A stretch of 64,000 bases of DNA from an uncultured Planctomycetaceae bacterium (GTDB lineage: Bacteria; Planctomycetota; Planctomycetia; Pirellulales; Thermoguttaceae). A model generated the notes under the pieces. The model was given only the letters and a program-made list of their open reading frames with translations, ran no database searches and had not been told where the DNA came from. This document shows positions 37,249-45,865 of this stretch, in pieces. The position numbers were made by a program, and so were the translations under genes. The DNA lies in contig CAMJTU010000001.1 of the NCBI GenBank assembly GCA_946408825.1, positions 186,001 through 250,000 on the forward strand, read 5' to 3'. Numbering within the stretch: the first letter of the stretch is position 1; every line of letters begins with the position of its first letter.

Positions 37249-37286
37249 AAGAGTCGACGTCGAATAGGACGACGCCGACTCTTTTT
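37249..37286 (+). terminator. Terminator after the esterase-like gene
   Basis: AAGAGTCG (37249-37256) pairs with CGACTCTT (37276-37283), with further inner GTCG/CGAC pairing, followed by T residues. Confidence 0.8.
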
Positions 37287-37320
37287 ACGTTTTAAAACGC
37301 GATTAAGTTTTCGTCGGAAA

Positions 37321-37647
37321 TCAATAGCGCTGCATGAGTTCGATTCCAAGTCCGTCGACTTCGATGAACGCGCACTTGAGACCGGGCGCGGCGTCGAAAG
37401 GTTCGACGAGAACTTTGCCCGCCTTCATCGCTTCTTCGAGATCGTCGCACTCATAAGCGACGTGCGCCTGTTTCTGGAGAATTTCCGGGAAGGGGCTGCC
37501 TTCTTCGAAGTTGAGCCATTCGACGGCGTAGGGCTCGTCGTTGAAATCGTTGATGTGAACCTTGCAACCTTCGAGGTAAATCGGCAGATCGTTACGATCC
37601 TTCGTCGGGATTCCAACGTGACTGTATCTGAGTCCGGGTTTTAACAT
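37321..37647 (-). CDS. VOC-superfamily (glyoxalase-like) protein
   Basis: 108 residues in one vicinal-oxygen-chelate-like unit: LRYSHVGIPT at the start, AVEWLNFEEGSPFPEIL, HVAYECDDLEEAMKAGKVLVEP, and a final strand CAFIEVDGLGIELMQ. Candidate metal ligands are H10, H62 and E104, as in other VOC proteins. No signal peptide. It may form a dimer to complete the barrel. It lies downstream of the cupin gene on the same strand; the reaction is unknown. Confidence 0.75.
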   Translation of the reverse strand: MLKPGLRYSHVGIPTKDRNDLPIYLEGCKVHINDFNDEPYAVEWLNFEEGSPFPEILQKQAHVAYECDDLEEAMKAGKVLVEPFDAAPGLKCAFIEVDGLGIELMQRY

Positions 37648-37757
37648 GTCTGTAATCCGTGAAGTGGGGTTCTAACTTACTCTATGAAAGAGGAACGTCC
37701 CGCCGCGAGAATCTTCACGCCGGAGACGTTCGAAATATGGGCGACGACTGCTAACGA

Positions 37758-38477
37758 TCACGCGTGAGCTTTCGGATTCGTGAACTTAAGACCGTCCATG
37801 CTGTGATAACACGCGTATTCCGTGACGACGGCGCCTTCGGAACCGGCGATCATGAAGTGCGGCGCGCAGAGACGGCTCAAACGATCCTGGTCGCCAACGC
37901 GCAGGAACTTGTAGTTATAGCAGTTGACGGCGCCGGCTTCGAGCTGGCTCTTCGGGATCAACGCGAGGGCTTGCGGGGTCTTTTCGCCGCCTTCGGCGAA
38001 GGTGTAAACGCTCCCGTTACGGACTTGCCAGGCTTCGTGTTTGGCGGGCATGTCTTCCGCCGGCTCATGACGGTGCTCAGGAATCATCTGACCGGGGAGA
38101 AGGTAGATGTCGTGACCGAAATAGCGGTATTCCTTATCGTTGAAGAAGAAAATGCCGCCCATTCCGACGTGAGCGAAATCGCCGAGACCGAAGTCGTTGA
38201 CCCAGAAATCCTTGTTGGCACGAAGAGAATCCGCGAGAGAATAATCCATTTCGGCGAACATTTCATAGTAGGCCTGAAACGCCTTGTCCTGCTGGAAGAC
38301 TCCGTCCTTGTAGAAGAAGTCGTTGTCGTACTTTTGCATTGCGCTACCCTCGATTTGGTTGGTAGTTTCACCCGACAGAGAAGCTGTTCTGGCGCTAGCG
38401 GAACTTCCCGCGAAATTGATAAAGCCCGCTCCGGCGACGCCGCCGACGAACGCTTTTAAAACGTCTCTTCTTTGCAT
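37758..38477 (-). CDS. Tat-exported cupin-like protein
   Basis: 239 residues. Start ATG 38477 is preceded by GGAG and opens with a twin-arginine signal (MQRRDVLKAFVGGVAGAGF). The mature part has cupin-like strands. PGQMIPEHRHEPAEDMPAKHEAW supplies a histidine-rich metal site (EHRHE plus KHE), followed by QVRNGSVYTFAEGG and a late FLRVGDQDRLSR...APHFM. This resembles D-lyxose-isomerase-type cupins, in which a metal-bound sugar is isomerised, but export by Tat and limited similarity make that a guess. Confidence 0.65.
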   Translation of the reverse strand: MQRRDVLKAFVGGVAGAGFINFAGSSASARTASLSGETTNQIEGSAMQKYDNDFFYKDGVFQQDKAFQAYYEMFAEMDYSLADSLRANKDFWVNDFGLGDFAHVGMGGIFFFNDKEYRYFGHDIYLLPGQMIPEHRHEPAEDMPAKHEAWQVRNGSVYTFAEGGEKTPQALALIPKSQLEAGAVNCYNYKFLRVGDQDRLSRLCAPHFMIAGSEGAVVTEYACYHSMDGLKFTNPKAHA

Positions 38478-38600
38478 CGAAAATGCTCCTGTCGGTCGAA
38501 CCGACCTAAGTTGATAAACGTTGTCCGACGCCGACGCGAATGGAACCAAACCGTATGCGGTCGTTCTTCACGTTCTTAGCGGCGCGCTCCTATTTAATCG

Positions 38601-38629
38601 TTGACGACGCGTTCGCTCGCGTCTATACT
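38601..38629 (+). promoter_or_regulatory. Strong promoter upstream of yggU
   Basis: TTGACG (38601-38606), exactly 17 bases, TATACT (38624-38629), one of the best promoters in the window. It is about 180 bases before the next start codon, inside the 332-base divergent gap 38478-38809. Confidence 0.7.
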
Positions 38630-38635
38630 TAGGAG

Positions 38636-38760
38636 CGTGATCGCCGTATGGAGCGCGTCGGACGTCTCCATACGCGTCAGTATATTGACGTCAGAATTAG
38701 ATTGCAAGTCGTTTTTAAAATTTTATCGTTTTTTCGGCGTCGTGTTTAGCGACAAGCGAA
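38636..38760 (+). ncRNA. Candidate structured leader or small RNA
   Basis: Downstream of the promoter at 38601, a perfect 9-base stem (CGTATGGAG 38645-38653 with 38666-38674) is followed by a second short hairpin (CGTCA/TGACG, 38674-38690) and T-rich stretches (38709-38735). This could be the 5' leader of the YggU-family gene or an independent small RNA. The 3' end is a guess and no known RNA family was recognised. Confidence 0.35.
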
Positions 38761-38809
38761 CGGCGTTAGCCGCTATTCGTTTCGCGCCCAAAACGTCGAA
38801 AGGTTTTCT

Positions 38810-39154
38810 ATGGCGAAAGAAAAAAAGAACCGCGAAGGGTCGGATTCCTCGGCCGCCGAAGTGACGCTCGAGACGCGTCCCGAGGGCGTGCTGATCCCTG
38901 TCAAAGCGCAACCTGGCGCCGGACGAAACGAGATTCGCGGGACTCAGGACGGCGCGCTAAAGGTTTGTGTGACGCAGGTTCCGGAAAAGGGCAAAGCGAA
39001 TAAGGCGATCGTCGATTTTCTCGCGAAAGCTTTGAAACTCCGTAAATCGCAGCTTTCGCTGTATTCAGGCGAACTATCGAGTCAGAAAAAGTTCCTCGCG
39101 ACGGAAATCGACGAATCGGAGCTACGGAAAAAAATCGCCGACGCTCTTGCCTAA
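38810..39154 (+). CDS. YggU/DUF167 family protein
   Basis: 114 residues. After a charged N-terminus, the DUF167 fold is plain: GVLIPVKAQPGAGRNEIRG, LKVCVTQVPEKGKANKAIVDFLAKALKL, QLSLYSGELSSQKKF. Family members are small cytoplasmic proteins of unknown function. A terminator-like hairpin follows, and a long structured leader may precede it. Confidence 0.85.
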   Translation: MAKEKKNREGSDSSAAEVTLETRPEGVLIPVKAQPGAGRNEIRGTQDGALKVCVTQVPEKGKANKAIVDFLAKALKLRKSQLSLYSGELSSQKKFLATEIDESELRKKIADALA

Positions 39155-39173
39155 TTTATTTACGTTGTCGAAA

Positions 39174-39197
39174 CGATTCAAATTGAGTCGGTTTTAT
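39174..39197 (+). terminator. Probable terminator after yggU
   Basis: CGATTCA (39174-39180) pairs with TGAGTCG (39184-39190; one G-U) around a 3-base loop, followed by GTTTTATT. Confidence 0.55.
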
Positions 39198-39259
39198 TGG
39201 TTTATTTGTTAAAATCGATTTAAAATAGGAAAAATGAAAAAGACGTTCGGCGTCAAAGG

Positions 39260-39288
39260 CTTTTCTTTGCGATTCTGGCTGTTATAAT
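39260..39288 (+). promoter_or_regulatory. Possible promoter for the LRR lipoprotein gene
   Basis: A perfect TATAAT (39283-39288), with only a poor -35 match (CTTTTC, 39260-39265). It lies in the 344-base gap 39155-39498, which otherwise shows no gene. The leader would be about 200 bases. Confidence 0.4.
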
Positions 39289-39498
39289 CAGAGTCGTCTC
39301 TCGTTCCGTTTCTCGGCGAGGGAATAGGGATCGCCTTTACGGTCGGTTCTGTCGTTTGCGGCGTTCGACGCGGCTGAACGACGGCGTTTGTCGGTATTCG
39401 AGCGTGATCGACGTTTGTCGACGTCGAGCGCGGTTTTAACATAGTTGGCGCGGCGGATCTTTTGGGGTTTGCGGCGTTTACCAGGAGTTTTAGATCAG

Positions 39499-41037
39499 AT
39501 GAAAAAGTTGACCCTTACGGCGGGCGCGATTCTAGTCGCAGGCGCCGCGGCTATTTTTGGCGGATGTGATAATTCCGCGAATACGCAGTCTGGATCGTTC
39601 CTATATTACGAGAATGACGCTATTCCCCCCGGGCAAGAGGATACTTCCGATCAAACGTTGGCAGACCTAACCCCCGAGACGGTCGACCCGACGATTAACA
39701 TGCTTGCGCGCCAGTATGACGCGCAGGCCGCCGCCAAGGCGCAGGCTGCCGCCGCTCGTATGCAAGCCGCCATAAAGCCCGCCGCGCCGGCGCCTGAGCC
39801 GCCGCTTGCTTCCGCCGAGGATATCGCCGCCGCCGAAAAGCGCGTCGACGAACTTCGCGGAACCGTGACGAAGAGTAAGAACGGAGCGATTACCGGCATT
39901 GACATAGATTCCACAGACCTCTCCGTCGACGACATGAAACTTTTTGGACGCCTCGGCGATCTTGAGTCCTTTAAATGCCTAGGCGAAGGAGTTACCGACG
40001 AATTCTTCGCACAGTTTAAAGATCTCAAAAAAATCAAGAGCATTACCGTTCAAAACGCCTCGATTACCGGCGAAACGCTCAAACTTTTCTCGACGTTCCC
40101 GGAGCTTGAGAGTCTCGACATTCGCCGCGATCTCCAGCTTAACAACGCCGACCTCGCCCTTATTGTCGATTTTCCGAAGCTTAAGAAACTCGGCGCTTAT
40201 TACAACTATTTCACGAACAGCGGCGTGAATAAGATTTCGAAGTCGACGACGCTCACAAGCGTCGATATCCGCGGGTGCAAGGATATTTCTGACTCTTCCG
40301 CGAAGTATTTGGCGAGAATGCCGCAACTTGAAGAAGTGTTGTTCCGTTTTGGCATTTCAAACCAGGGCGTCGAGAATCTTGCGGCGGCTCCGAATCTTAA
40401 GTTTGTCGAGTTCCAAGATTGCAACGATCTTGACAACGACTGCGCTCCGTTCTTTGCGACATATCCCTCTCTTACGGGGCTTAGAATCTTCCGCTGCAAC
40501 GGCTTTACCGACGACGGCGTTAAGGGGCTGGCGCCTTTGAAGATCGAACGCTTGGAATTGCGCGACCTGCATGTGACGGACGAAGGAGCGCTCGCCCTTA
40601 AGGATATGGACACGCTGCGCACCGTCGAAATCTCAGAACTTGCGCTGACTTCGGACGCTGTTAAGACGCTCGTTTCTTCGCCCGGATGGAGCGGCGTAAC
40701 GTCGTTGAGCTTCTTCTCCATTCCAATGACTGACGACGTCGTCGCGGCGATCGCCGCCAATATGAAGGGGCTTAAGTCGATCACGCTTCGCGCCGCAGGC
40801 AACGTGAGCGACGCGGCTCTCGACGAACTCGCTAAGATTGAAACCCTTACGACGATAGATTTGCGCGATAACGCCGGTTTCACAGCCGACGGATTCATGA
40901 AGCTCGCGAACCTTAAGAATCTCCGTAAAATTTACGTCAAGGGTTCTGCGTTCGGCGATTCTTCCGAGAAGATTCGCCAGAAGTGGGAAGAATTCAAGAA
41001 GATCAATCCGAAGTGCCAGATTTCGACCGCCGGTTGA
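39499..41037 (+). CDS. Leucine-rich-repeat lipoprotein
   Basis: 512 residues. Start ATG 39499 has AGGAG upstream and gives a lipoprotein signal ending IFGGC (lipid Cys 23). An Ala/Gln-rich helical stretch (about 70-100) leads into a long LRR array (about 130-500) of the type that alternates L..L.L/I with T/SD.G, e.g. LESFKCLGEGVTDEFF, LESLDIRRDLQLNNADL, LTSVDIRGCKDISDSSA, LKSITLRAAGNVSDAAL. Such arrays bind proteins or glycans; the lipid anchor puts it on a membrane facing the periplasm or surface. A strong terminator follows. Confidence 0.85.
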   Translation: MKKLTLTAGAILVAGAAAIFGGCDNSANTQSGSFLYYENDAIPPGQEDTSDQTLADLTPETVDPTINMLARQYDAQAAAKAQAAAARMQAAIKPAAPAPEPPLASAEDIAAAEKRVDELRGTVTKSKNGAITGIDIDSTDLSVDDMKLFGRLGDLESFKCLGEGVTDEFFAQFKDLKKIKSITVQNASITGETLKLFSTFPELESLDIRRDLQLNNADLALIVDFPKLKKLGAYYNYFTNSGVNKISKSTTLTSVDIRGCKDISDSSAKYLARMPQLEEVLFRFGISNQGVENLAAAPNLKFVEFQDCNDLDNDCAPFFATYPSLTGLRIFRCNGFTDDGVKGLAPLKIERLELRDLHVTDEGALALKDMDTLRTVEISELALTSDAVKTLVSSPGWSGVTSLSFFSIPMTDDVVAAIAANMKGLKSITLRAAGNVSDAALDELAKIETLTTIDLRDNAGFTADGFMKLANLKNLRKIYVKGSAFGDSSEKIRQKWEEFKKINPKCQISTAG

Positions 41038-41079
41038 TCGGGGCGGATTCTTGCATAACGCGTCGTAAAACATGAGTTT

Positions 41080-41123
41080 GAGACGGGTCGTGAATTTATT
41101 CGGCCCGTCTCGTCGTTTTTTTT
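41080..41123 (+). terminator. Terminator after the LRR gene
   Basis: GAGACGGGTCG (41080-41090) pairs with 41101-41111 (one G-T position), then a run of T residues (41116-41123). Confidence 0.9.
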
Positions 41124-41172
41124 GAGCGAAGTTTGCGAACCGCTTAACCAACGTGTTTTCCCCCGCGTTCTC

Positions 41173-41201
41173 TTGGCAGAACGCGTTTTTTTGTTTACAA
41201 T
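41173..41201 (+). promoter_or_regulatory. Promoter for the topoisomerase VI A gene
   Basis: TTGGCA (41173-41178), 17 bases, TACAAT (41196-41201), 57 bases before the start. With the terminator just upstream, this makes the gene its own transcription unit. Confidence 0.7.
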
Positions 41202-41258
41202 GGCGACCGTTGAAAACGACTTTCGATTCGAAAACTCTCGAATAGGATAGACAAAGGA

Positions 41259-42425
41259 ATGGCAAAAGATCCAAGCAGGACGGCGCGTAACGCGGCGATG
41301 TTCAACGACGACTCGGGACCGGTCTCTCTTTCCGTCCAAGATGAAAGAACCCTCGGCAGCATCCATAATCTCGCCGCGACGATCACCGCATGCGCGGAAC
41401 GAAGCGAGGAGCCCGTTCTCGCGATTCCCGCGCGTTCGCTGGGCAACGTTTCCTTTAACGAGGAAAAACGCGTGCTCCAGATGGGAAACAAGACGACGAG
41501 CCGCGAACTCTTCAACCTCTCGCAGGCAAAGAGCTTCATGCAGACGGCGCTCGTCGCTTCCGGCGCGAAACGCCTCATTGAGATGGGCAAAACTACCAGC
41601 ATCCGCGGTCTCTACTATATGCTCAAGCACGACGCGCGCGGGACGAAAGAGCCGACGTTCCACGATCAGGGGGAGTGCGACCCCGTCATCGAAGACTGCG
41701 AGGTGCTCCTTTCCGCGCTTCGCGAGGAACTGCATCTCTTCGCGGACAAACGCGGCGACATGGTCGGGAACATTACAATCGTCGATTCCGGCGACGAGAT
41801 CGACTGTTCTCGAATGGGGTCCGGCGGATATGCGATTCCCTCGATCGTCGAACCGTCGGTGATTCAGTTTAAAGAATGCAAGGCGAAATTCGTCCTTCAC
41901 GTCGAAAAAAACACCGTCTGGCAACGTTTTAACGAAGATAAATTCTGGAAGAAGCACAACTGCATTCTCACGCACGGCAACGGTCAGCCGCCTCGCGGGG
42001 TTCGCAGACTTCTCAACCGTCTTAATACTGAACTGGGACTGCCGATTTATTGCCTCCTCGATAACGACCCGTGGGGGTACTATATCTACTCCGTCATTAA
42101 GCAAGGATCAATCAATCTTGCGTACGAATCGGAGCGCATGGCGACTCCGGCGGCGAAGTTCATCGGGGTGCGCAGTCGTGATTTCGAACGTTGCGGGCTT
42201 TCCGAGGGCGTCAAGATTTCTCTCAACGACGTCGACCGCAAACGCGCGAAGCAGATCGCGGAATACCCGTGGTTCGTTCACAAAAAAGACTGGCGTCGCG
42301 AGATCGACTTGATGCTTAAAAACGGTTTTAAACTTGAAGTTGAAGCGCTCGTAAGTCGAAGTATCAGCTACATGACCGAAGAATATGTTCCGCGATTGTT
42401 GCGCGAGGGCGAATTCCTCGACTAA
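41259..42425 (+). CDS. top6A: DNA topoisomerase VI subunit A (Spo11 family), no partner nearby
   Basis: 388-residue homologue of the DNA-cleaving subunit of type IIB topoisomerase. The winged-helix region holds the cleavage motif SIRGLYY (114-120), with tyrosines 119/120 in the catalytic position. The Toprim domain shows E216 in HVEKN and the acidic pair D268/D270 in LLDNDPWG. Further family landmarks are HGNGQPPRGVRRLL and KQGSINLAYE. All residues needed for cleavage look present. The gene has its own promoter and terminator, and no top6B (GHKL ATPase subunit) is in the window, whereas the two are usually adjacent. It could pair with a distant B subunit or act alone as a nuclease-like protein. 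Confidence 0.85.
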   Translation: MAKDPSRTARNAAMFNDDSGPVSLSVQDERTLGSIHNLAATITACAERSEEPVLAIPARSLGNVSFNEEKRVLQMGNKTTSRELFNLSQAKSFMQTALVASGAKRLIEMGKTTSIRGLYYMLKHDARGTKEPTFHDQGECDPVIEDCEVLLSALREELHLFADKRGDMVGNITIVDSGDEIDCSRMGSGGYAIPSIVEPSVIQFKECKAKFVLHVEKNTVWQRFNEDKFWKKHNCILTHGNGQPPRGVRRLLNRLNTELGLPIYCLLDNDPWGYYIYSVIKQGSINLAYESERMATPAAKFIGVRSRDFERCGLSEGVKISLNDVDRKRAKQIAEYPWFVHKKDWRREIDLMLKNGFKLEVEALVSRSISYMTEEYVPRLLREGEFLD

Positions 42426-42497
42426 CGTCGTGATAAATTTAGAAAAAATAGGTAAAATTGTAAATTCAGTATTTTGAATGTCTTAAAGCGCGCTGAA

Positions 42498-42531
42498 GCC
42501 GCTAGATTCAATGAATTTGGCGGCATTTTTC
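42498..42531 (+). terminator. Terminator after top6A
   Basis: A long hairpin (42498-42524) with GCCGC/GCGGC ends and an inner ATTCA/TGAAT, followed by a T-run. It lies in the 328-base gap 42426-42753. Confidence 0.85.
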
Positions 42532-42550
42532 TTTTTTCTTTCTGGTTTTG

Positions 42551-42579
42551 TTGCTTTTCTCTCCCACAATTGTTATGAT
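42551..42579 (+). promoter_or_regulatory. Promoter for the tandem MocA genes
   Basis: TTGCTT (42551-42556), 17 bases, TATGAT (42574-42579), giving a leader of about 170 bases before 42754. Confidence 0.65.
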
Positions 42580-42753
42580 ATTAGCGCAAGCGTGGAAGAA
42601 CTTAGGTCGAGCGGGTTTCGTTCCGAGGTTTCTTCGTCACGTATAACATTATGAATAAAACGTAGTTATGTCACAGCGGACAAACGTCGAAGAGACGAGA
42701 ATCGGCGACGAGTCGTGCGTCCGCGTCATTTTCCACCATGGGAGTTTTAATTG

Positions 42754-44133
42754 ATGAAACGACGTGATTTTCTGAAGTCGACCGGCGTCCTCGCCGGCGC
42801 GAGCGTTGTCGGCGGCGTGAGCGTAGCGCGCGGCGCGAACGCTTCCGGTTCCGATCTTATTAAACTGGCTCTCGTCGGTTGCGGCGGTCGTGGACGCGGC
42901 GCTCTTCAGCAGCGTCTCGAAGTCGGCGACAACGTGAAAGTCGTCGCGCTTGCGGACGCGTTTGAAGCTAACGCGAAGGCTGCGGCGGGCGCTTTCACCG
43001 AAATGGACAAAGAGCGCGTCGATCTTAAAGACGGCGTTTTCTGGGGTCTCGACGCTTATAAGAAAGCGATCGACATGTGCGATTCCGTCCTTATCGCGAC
43101 GGCGCCGGGCTTCCGTCCGATTCACTTTACGTACGCCGTGAACGCCGGCAAGCACGTCTTCATGGAAAAACCCTGCGCGGTCGACGCGCGCGGCTACAAG
43201 ATGGCGATCGCCGCCGCTAAGATTGCGGATGAAAAGAACCTGAAGGTCGTCTGCGGCTATCAGCGCCATTATCAGAATCCGTACATCGGCATGGTCGAGC
43301 AGATTAAGGCGGGCAAGATCGGTCGCCTTATGTACAGCCGCGTTTACTGGAACGGCGACGGCATCTGGGAACGTCCGCGTCAGAACGGCGACACGGAAAT
43401 GCAGTATCAGATGCGCAACTGGTATCACTTCAACTGGCTCTGCGGCGACAACATCATCGAGCAGCACTGCCACAACATCGACGTCGGCAACTGGGTCCAC
43501 AGCCTCGGCGATCCCTTCGGCAAGAACGCGCACCCGGTCCGCTGCAACGCGATGGGCGGCCGCGAAGTCCGCAAGTTCCCGCGCTTCAAGAACTCCGGTC
43601 ATCGTTTCGACCACTTCTTCTGCGAGTTCACTTTCGACGACGGCACCCAGATGTTCAGCCAGTGCCGTCAGCAGGCGAACTGCTACAATAACGTGAGCGA
43701 AACGTTCTACGGCACCGAAGGTCGCGCTTGGGCCGGCGGAATCAACGACACGAAGGAACAGGCCGTCTGGCGTTTCGAGGGCGACAACCCCGATCCTTAC
43801 AAGAACGAGCACGTTCAGCACGCGAAGTACATCCGCGAAGACATTAAGCACAACGACGCGTGGTTCGCGGCGCATTCTTCGATGACCGCCGTTCTCGGTC
43901 GTTACTGCGCGTACTCCGGCAAGGAAATCTCTTGGAACGACGCGGTCGAAAAGGGTCGCGACGAATTCCCGTACGATCTTGTCGCCGACCTCGAAGCGAA
44001 CGATCCCACGAAGTTCTGGGACGCCGTTCCGCCGGTCGTTCCGGATACCGAGCCGCCCGCACAGCCCGCCGAAGGCGAATTCATTTACGAACGTTCTGTT
44101 CCGGTTCCGGGCGAATGGAAGTGGGACGCGTGA
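42754..44133 (+). CDS. Tat-exported Gfo/Idh/MocA oxidoreductase, first copy
   Basis: 459 residues. The ATG at 42754 has GGGAG nine bases upstream and opens with a twin-arginine signal (MKRRDFLKSTGVLAGASVVG). The Rossmann fold follows (VGCGGRGRGALQQR), with VALADAFE, then the family EKP motif in FMEKPCAVDARGYK and a C-terminal alpha/beta domain (CGDNIIEQHCHNIDVGNWVH). These NAD(P)-dependent enzymes oxidise or rearrange sugars. Tat export carries a folded enzyme with bound cofactor to the periplasm. The substrate is unknown. A second copy follows after a terminator. Confidence 0.85.
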   Translation: MKRRDFLKSTGVLAGASVVGGVSVARGANASGSDLIKLALVGCGGRGRGALQQRLEVGDNVKVVALADAFEANAKAAAGAFTEMDKERVDLKDGVFWGLDAYKKAIDMCDSVLIATAPGFRPIHFTYAVNAGKHVFMEKPCAVDARGYKMAIAAAKIADEKNLKVVCGYQRHYQNPYIGMVEQIKAGKIGRLMYSRVYWNGDGIWERPRQNGDTEMQYQMRNWYHFNWLCGDNIIEQHCHNIDVGNWVHSLGDPFGKNAHPVRCNAMGGREVRKFPRFKNSGHRFDHFFCEFTFDDGTQMFSQCRQQANCYNNVSETFYGTEGRAWAGGINDTKEQAVWRFEGDNPDPYKNEHVQHAKYIREDIKHNDAWFAAHSSMTAVLGRYCAYSGKEISWNDAVEKGRDEFPYDLVADLEANDPTKFWDAVPPVVPDTEPPAQPAEGEFIYERSVPVPGEWKWDA

Positions 44134-44181
44134 TCTCGGCTTCACGCTGAGTCCCTAACTCAAGGGACGCGTTAAGATAGG

Positions 44182-44219
44182 AAAGCCGTCGAGCGCCCGA
44201 AGGTTCTCGGCGGCTTTTT
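44182..44219 (+). terminator. Terminator between the two MocA genes
   Basis: AAAGCCGTCGAG (44182-44193) pairs with CTCGGCGGCTTT (44206-44217; one G-T position), followed by T residues. The second copy therefore probably needs its own promoter, which was not recognised. Confidence 0.8.
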
Positions 44220-44236
44220 CGTAGGAAAGACAATAG

Positions 44237-44250
44237 CGCCGTCGACGGCG
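44237..44250. repeat. 14-base perfect palindrome before the second MocA gene
   Basis: CGCCGTCGACGGCG reads the same on both strands and lies 40 bases upstream of the start at 44290. It could be an operator or chance in this CGTCG-rich genome. Confidence 0.3.
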
Positions 44251-44289
44251 TTCGAAGGGAGAATTCGACGATTGAGGAGTTGAGAAGCT

Positions 44290-45651
44290 ATGGAACGACG
44301 CAATATCTTGAAAACGGCGGGCGCGGTCGCGGGAGTTAGCGTCGCGCGAGGCGCGTTCGCGGCGGGAACCGATTTGATTAAAGTCGCGCTAGTAGGTTGC
44401 GGCGGTCGCGGACGCGGGGCGCTTCAGCAGCGAATGACCGTCGGCGATAATGTTAAGATTTACGCGCTTGCCGACGCGTTTGAATCGGCGGCTAAAGCGA
44501 CGGAAAAAACGTTTAACGAACAGGGAGACGAACGTTTCGACGTGAAGGATCGCGTCTTCTGGGGTCTCGACGCCTACAAGAAAGCGATCGACCTCTGCGA
44601 TTCGGTCATTTTAGCGACCCCGCCCGGATTCCGCCCGATCCATTTCGCTTACGCGATCGACCATGACAAACACGTCTTTATGGAGAAACCGTGCGGGGTC
44701 GATCCCCGCGCTTACAAAATGATTCGCGCGGCGGCTCAGAAGGCGGACGAAAAGAATTTGAAGGTCGTCTGCGGGTTCCAGCGCCATTATCAGAACCCTT
44801 ACGTCGAGATGGTCGAACAGATCAAAGACGGCAAGATCGGTCCGTTAAAGTACAGTTGCGTCTACTGGAATCAGGGGCTCGGCCGCGACAATTCGCGCGT
44901 CCCCGGTCTGACGGAGATGCAGTATCAGGTGAGCAAATGGTATCCGATGACGTGGCTCTGCGGCGACTTCATCGTCGAACAGCATTGCCACAACCTCGAC
45001 GTCGCCAACTGGGTTCACAGCCTCGGCGATCCGAACTCCCCGACGGCGCATCCGATCAAGTGCAACGCGATGGGCGGTCGTCAGACGCTGAAATTCCCGC
45101 GCGTTCGAGCGTCGGGGTACCGTTACGACCACTTCTGCAGCGAGTTTACCTACAAGGACGGGACGCAGATGTTCAGCCAGTGCCGTCATCAGGCGAACAG
45201 CTGGACGCGCGTCGACGAAGTCTTTTACGGGCTCGACGGAATTGCGCGCGCGGGGGAAATCAAGGACTATTCCGGGAAACAGCTCTGGAAGTTCGAAGGA
45301 GACTCGCCCGACCCGTACAAGAACGAACACGTGATGCACTCGAAGTATATCCGCGAAGATATAGCCCATAACGACGCGTGGTTCGGCGCGAACTCGACAA
45401 TGACCGCCGTTCTGGCGCGAACCGCCGCCTATTCCGGCAAAGAGCTAACGTGGGACGAGGTGGTGGAGAAGGGGCGCGACCTGTTCCCGTACGATCTCGT
45501 CGCCGAGATTGAAGCGACCGACCCGAACAAGTTCTGGGACGCCGTTCCGCCTGTCCTTCCGGATACCGAACCGCCCGCGCGGCCCGGAGAAGGCGAGTTC
45601 ATTTACGAGAACTCCGTCCCCGTCCCCGGCGAATGGAAATGGGACGCGTAA
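44290..45651 (+). CDS. Tat-exported Gfo/Idh/MocA oxidoreductase, second copy
   Basis: 453 residues, clearly homologous along the full length to the preceding gene: VGCGGRGRGALQQR, FMEKPCGVDPRAYK, VCGFQRHYQNPYVEMVEQIKDG, VEQHCHNLDVANWVHSLGD, and the same C-terminal PVPGEWKWDA. The N-terminus MERRNILKTAGAVAGVSVARG is a shorter, Tat-like signal (RRNILK). Differences cluster in the segment after the EKP domain (GLGRDNSRVPGLTEMQY versus DGIWERPRQNGDTEMQY), which may alter substrate choice. A terminator follows at 45709. Confidence 0.85.
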   Translation: MERRNILKTAGAVAGVSVARGAFAAGTDLIKVALVGCGGRGRGALQQRMTVGDNVKIYALADAFESAAKATEKTFNEQGDERFDVKDRVFWGLDAYKKAIDLCDSVILATPPGFRPIHFAYAIDHDKHVFMEKPCGVDPRAYKMIRAAAQKADEKNLKVVCGFQRHYQNPYVEMVEQIKDGKIGPLKYSCVYWNQGLGRDNSRVPGLTEMQYQVSKWYPMTWLCGDFIVEQHCHNLDVANWVHSLGDPNSPTAHPIKCNAMGGRQTLKFPRVRASGYRYDHFCSEFTYKDGTQMFSQCRHQANSWTRVDEVFYGLDGIARAGEIKDYSGKQLWKFEGDSPDPYKNEHVMHSKYIREDIAHNDAWFGANSTMTAVLARTAAYSGKELTWDEVVEKGRDLFPYDLVAEIEATDPNKFWDAVPPVLPDTEPPARPGEGEFIYENSVPVPGEWKWDA

Positions 45652-45708
45652 GCGTAGCGTAAAGTTTTAAGCGTCGTAATTGACGTCAATTATCTTACAC
45701 GAGCAAAA

Positions 45709-45741
45709 ACTGCCGAGATCAAGAGATTTCGGCGGTTTTTC
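45709..45741 (+). terminator. Terminator after the second MocA gene
   Basis: CTGCCGA and ATC pair with GAT and TCGGCGG (45710-45735) around an AAGA loop; five T residues follow. Confidence 0.85.
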
Positions 45742-45787
45742 TATAGAGAGACAGAAACGAGGGGGTACGCACAAATTCGCTCTTTTA

Positions 45788-45828
45788 CGCGAAAAAAGGA
45801 CGTCCGACGCAGAGTCGAACGTCCTTTT
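45788..45828 (-). terminator. Terminator of the small lipoprotein gene
   Basis: AAAAGGACGT (45794-45803) pairs perfectly with 45819-45828. On the minus strand it is followed by six T residues, 38 bases past the stop at 45866. Confidence 0.85.
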
Positions 45829-45865
45829 GAATTATCTCGCCGATTGACGACGGTTTCGTCAACGC

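Noticed and set aside
42649..44145. 498-codon minus-strand frame
   Set aside because: Antisense to the first MocA gene and caused by codon bias.
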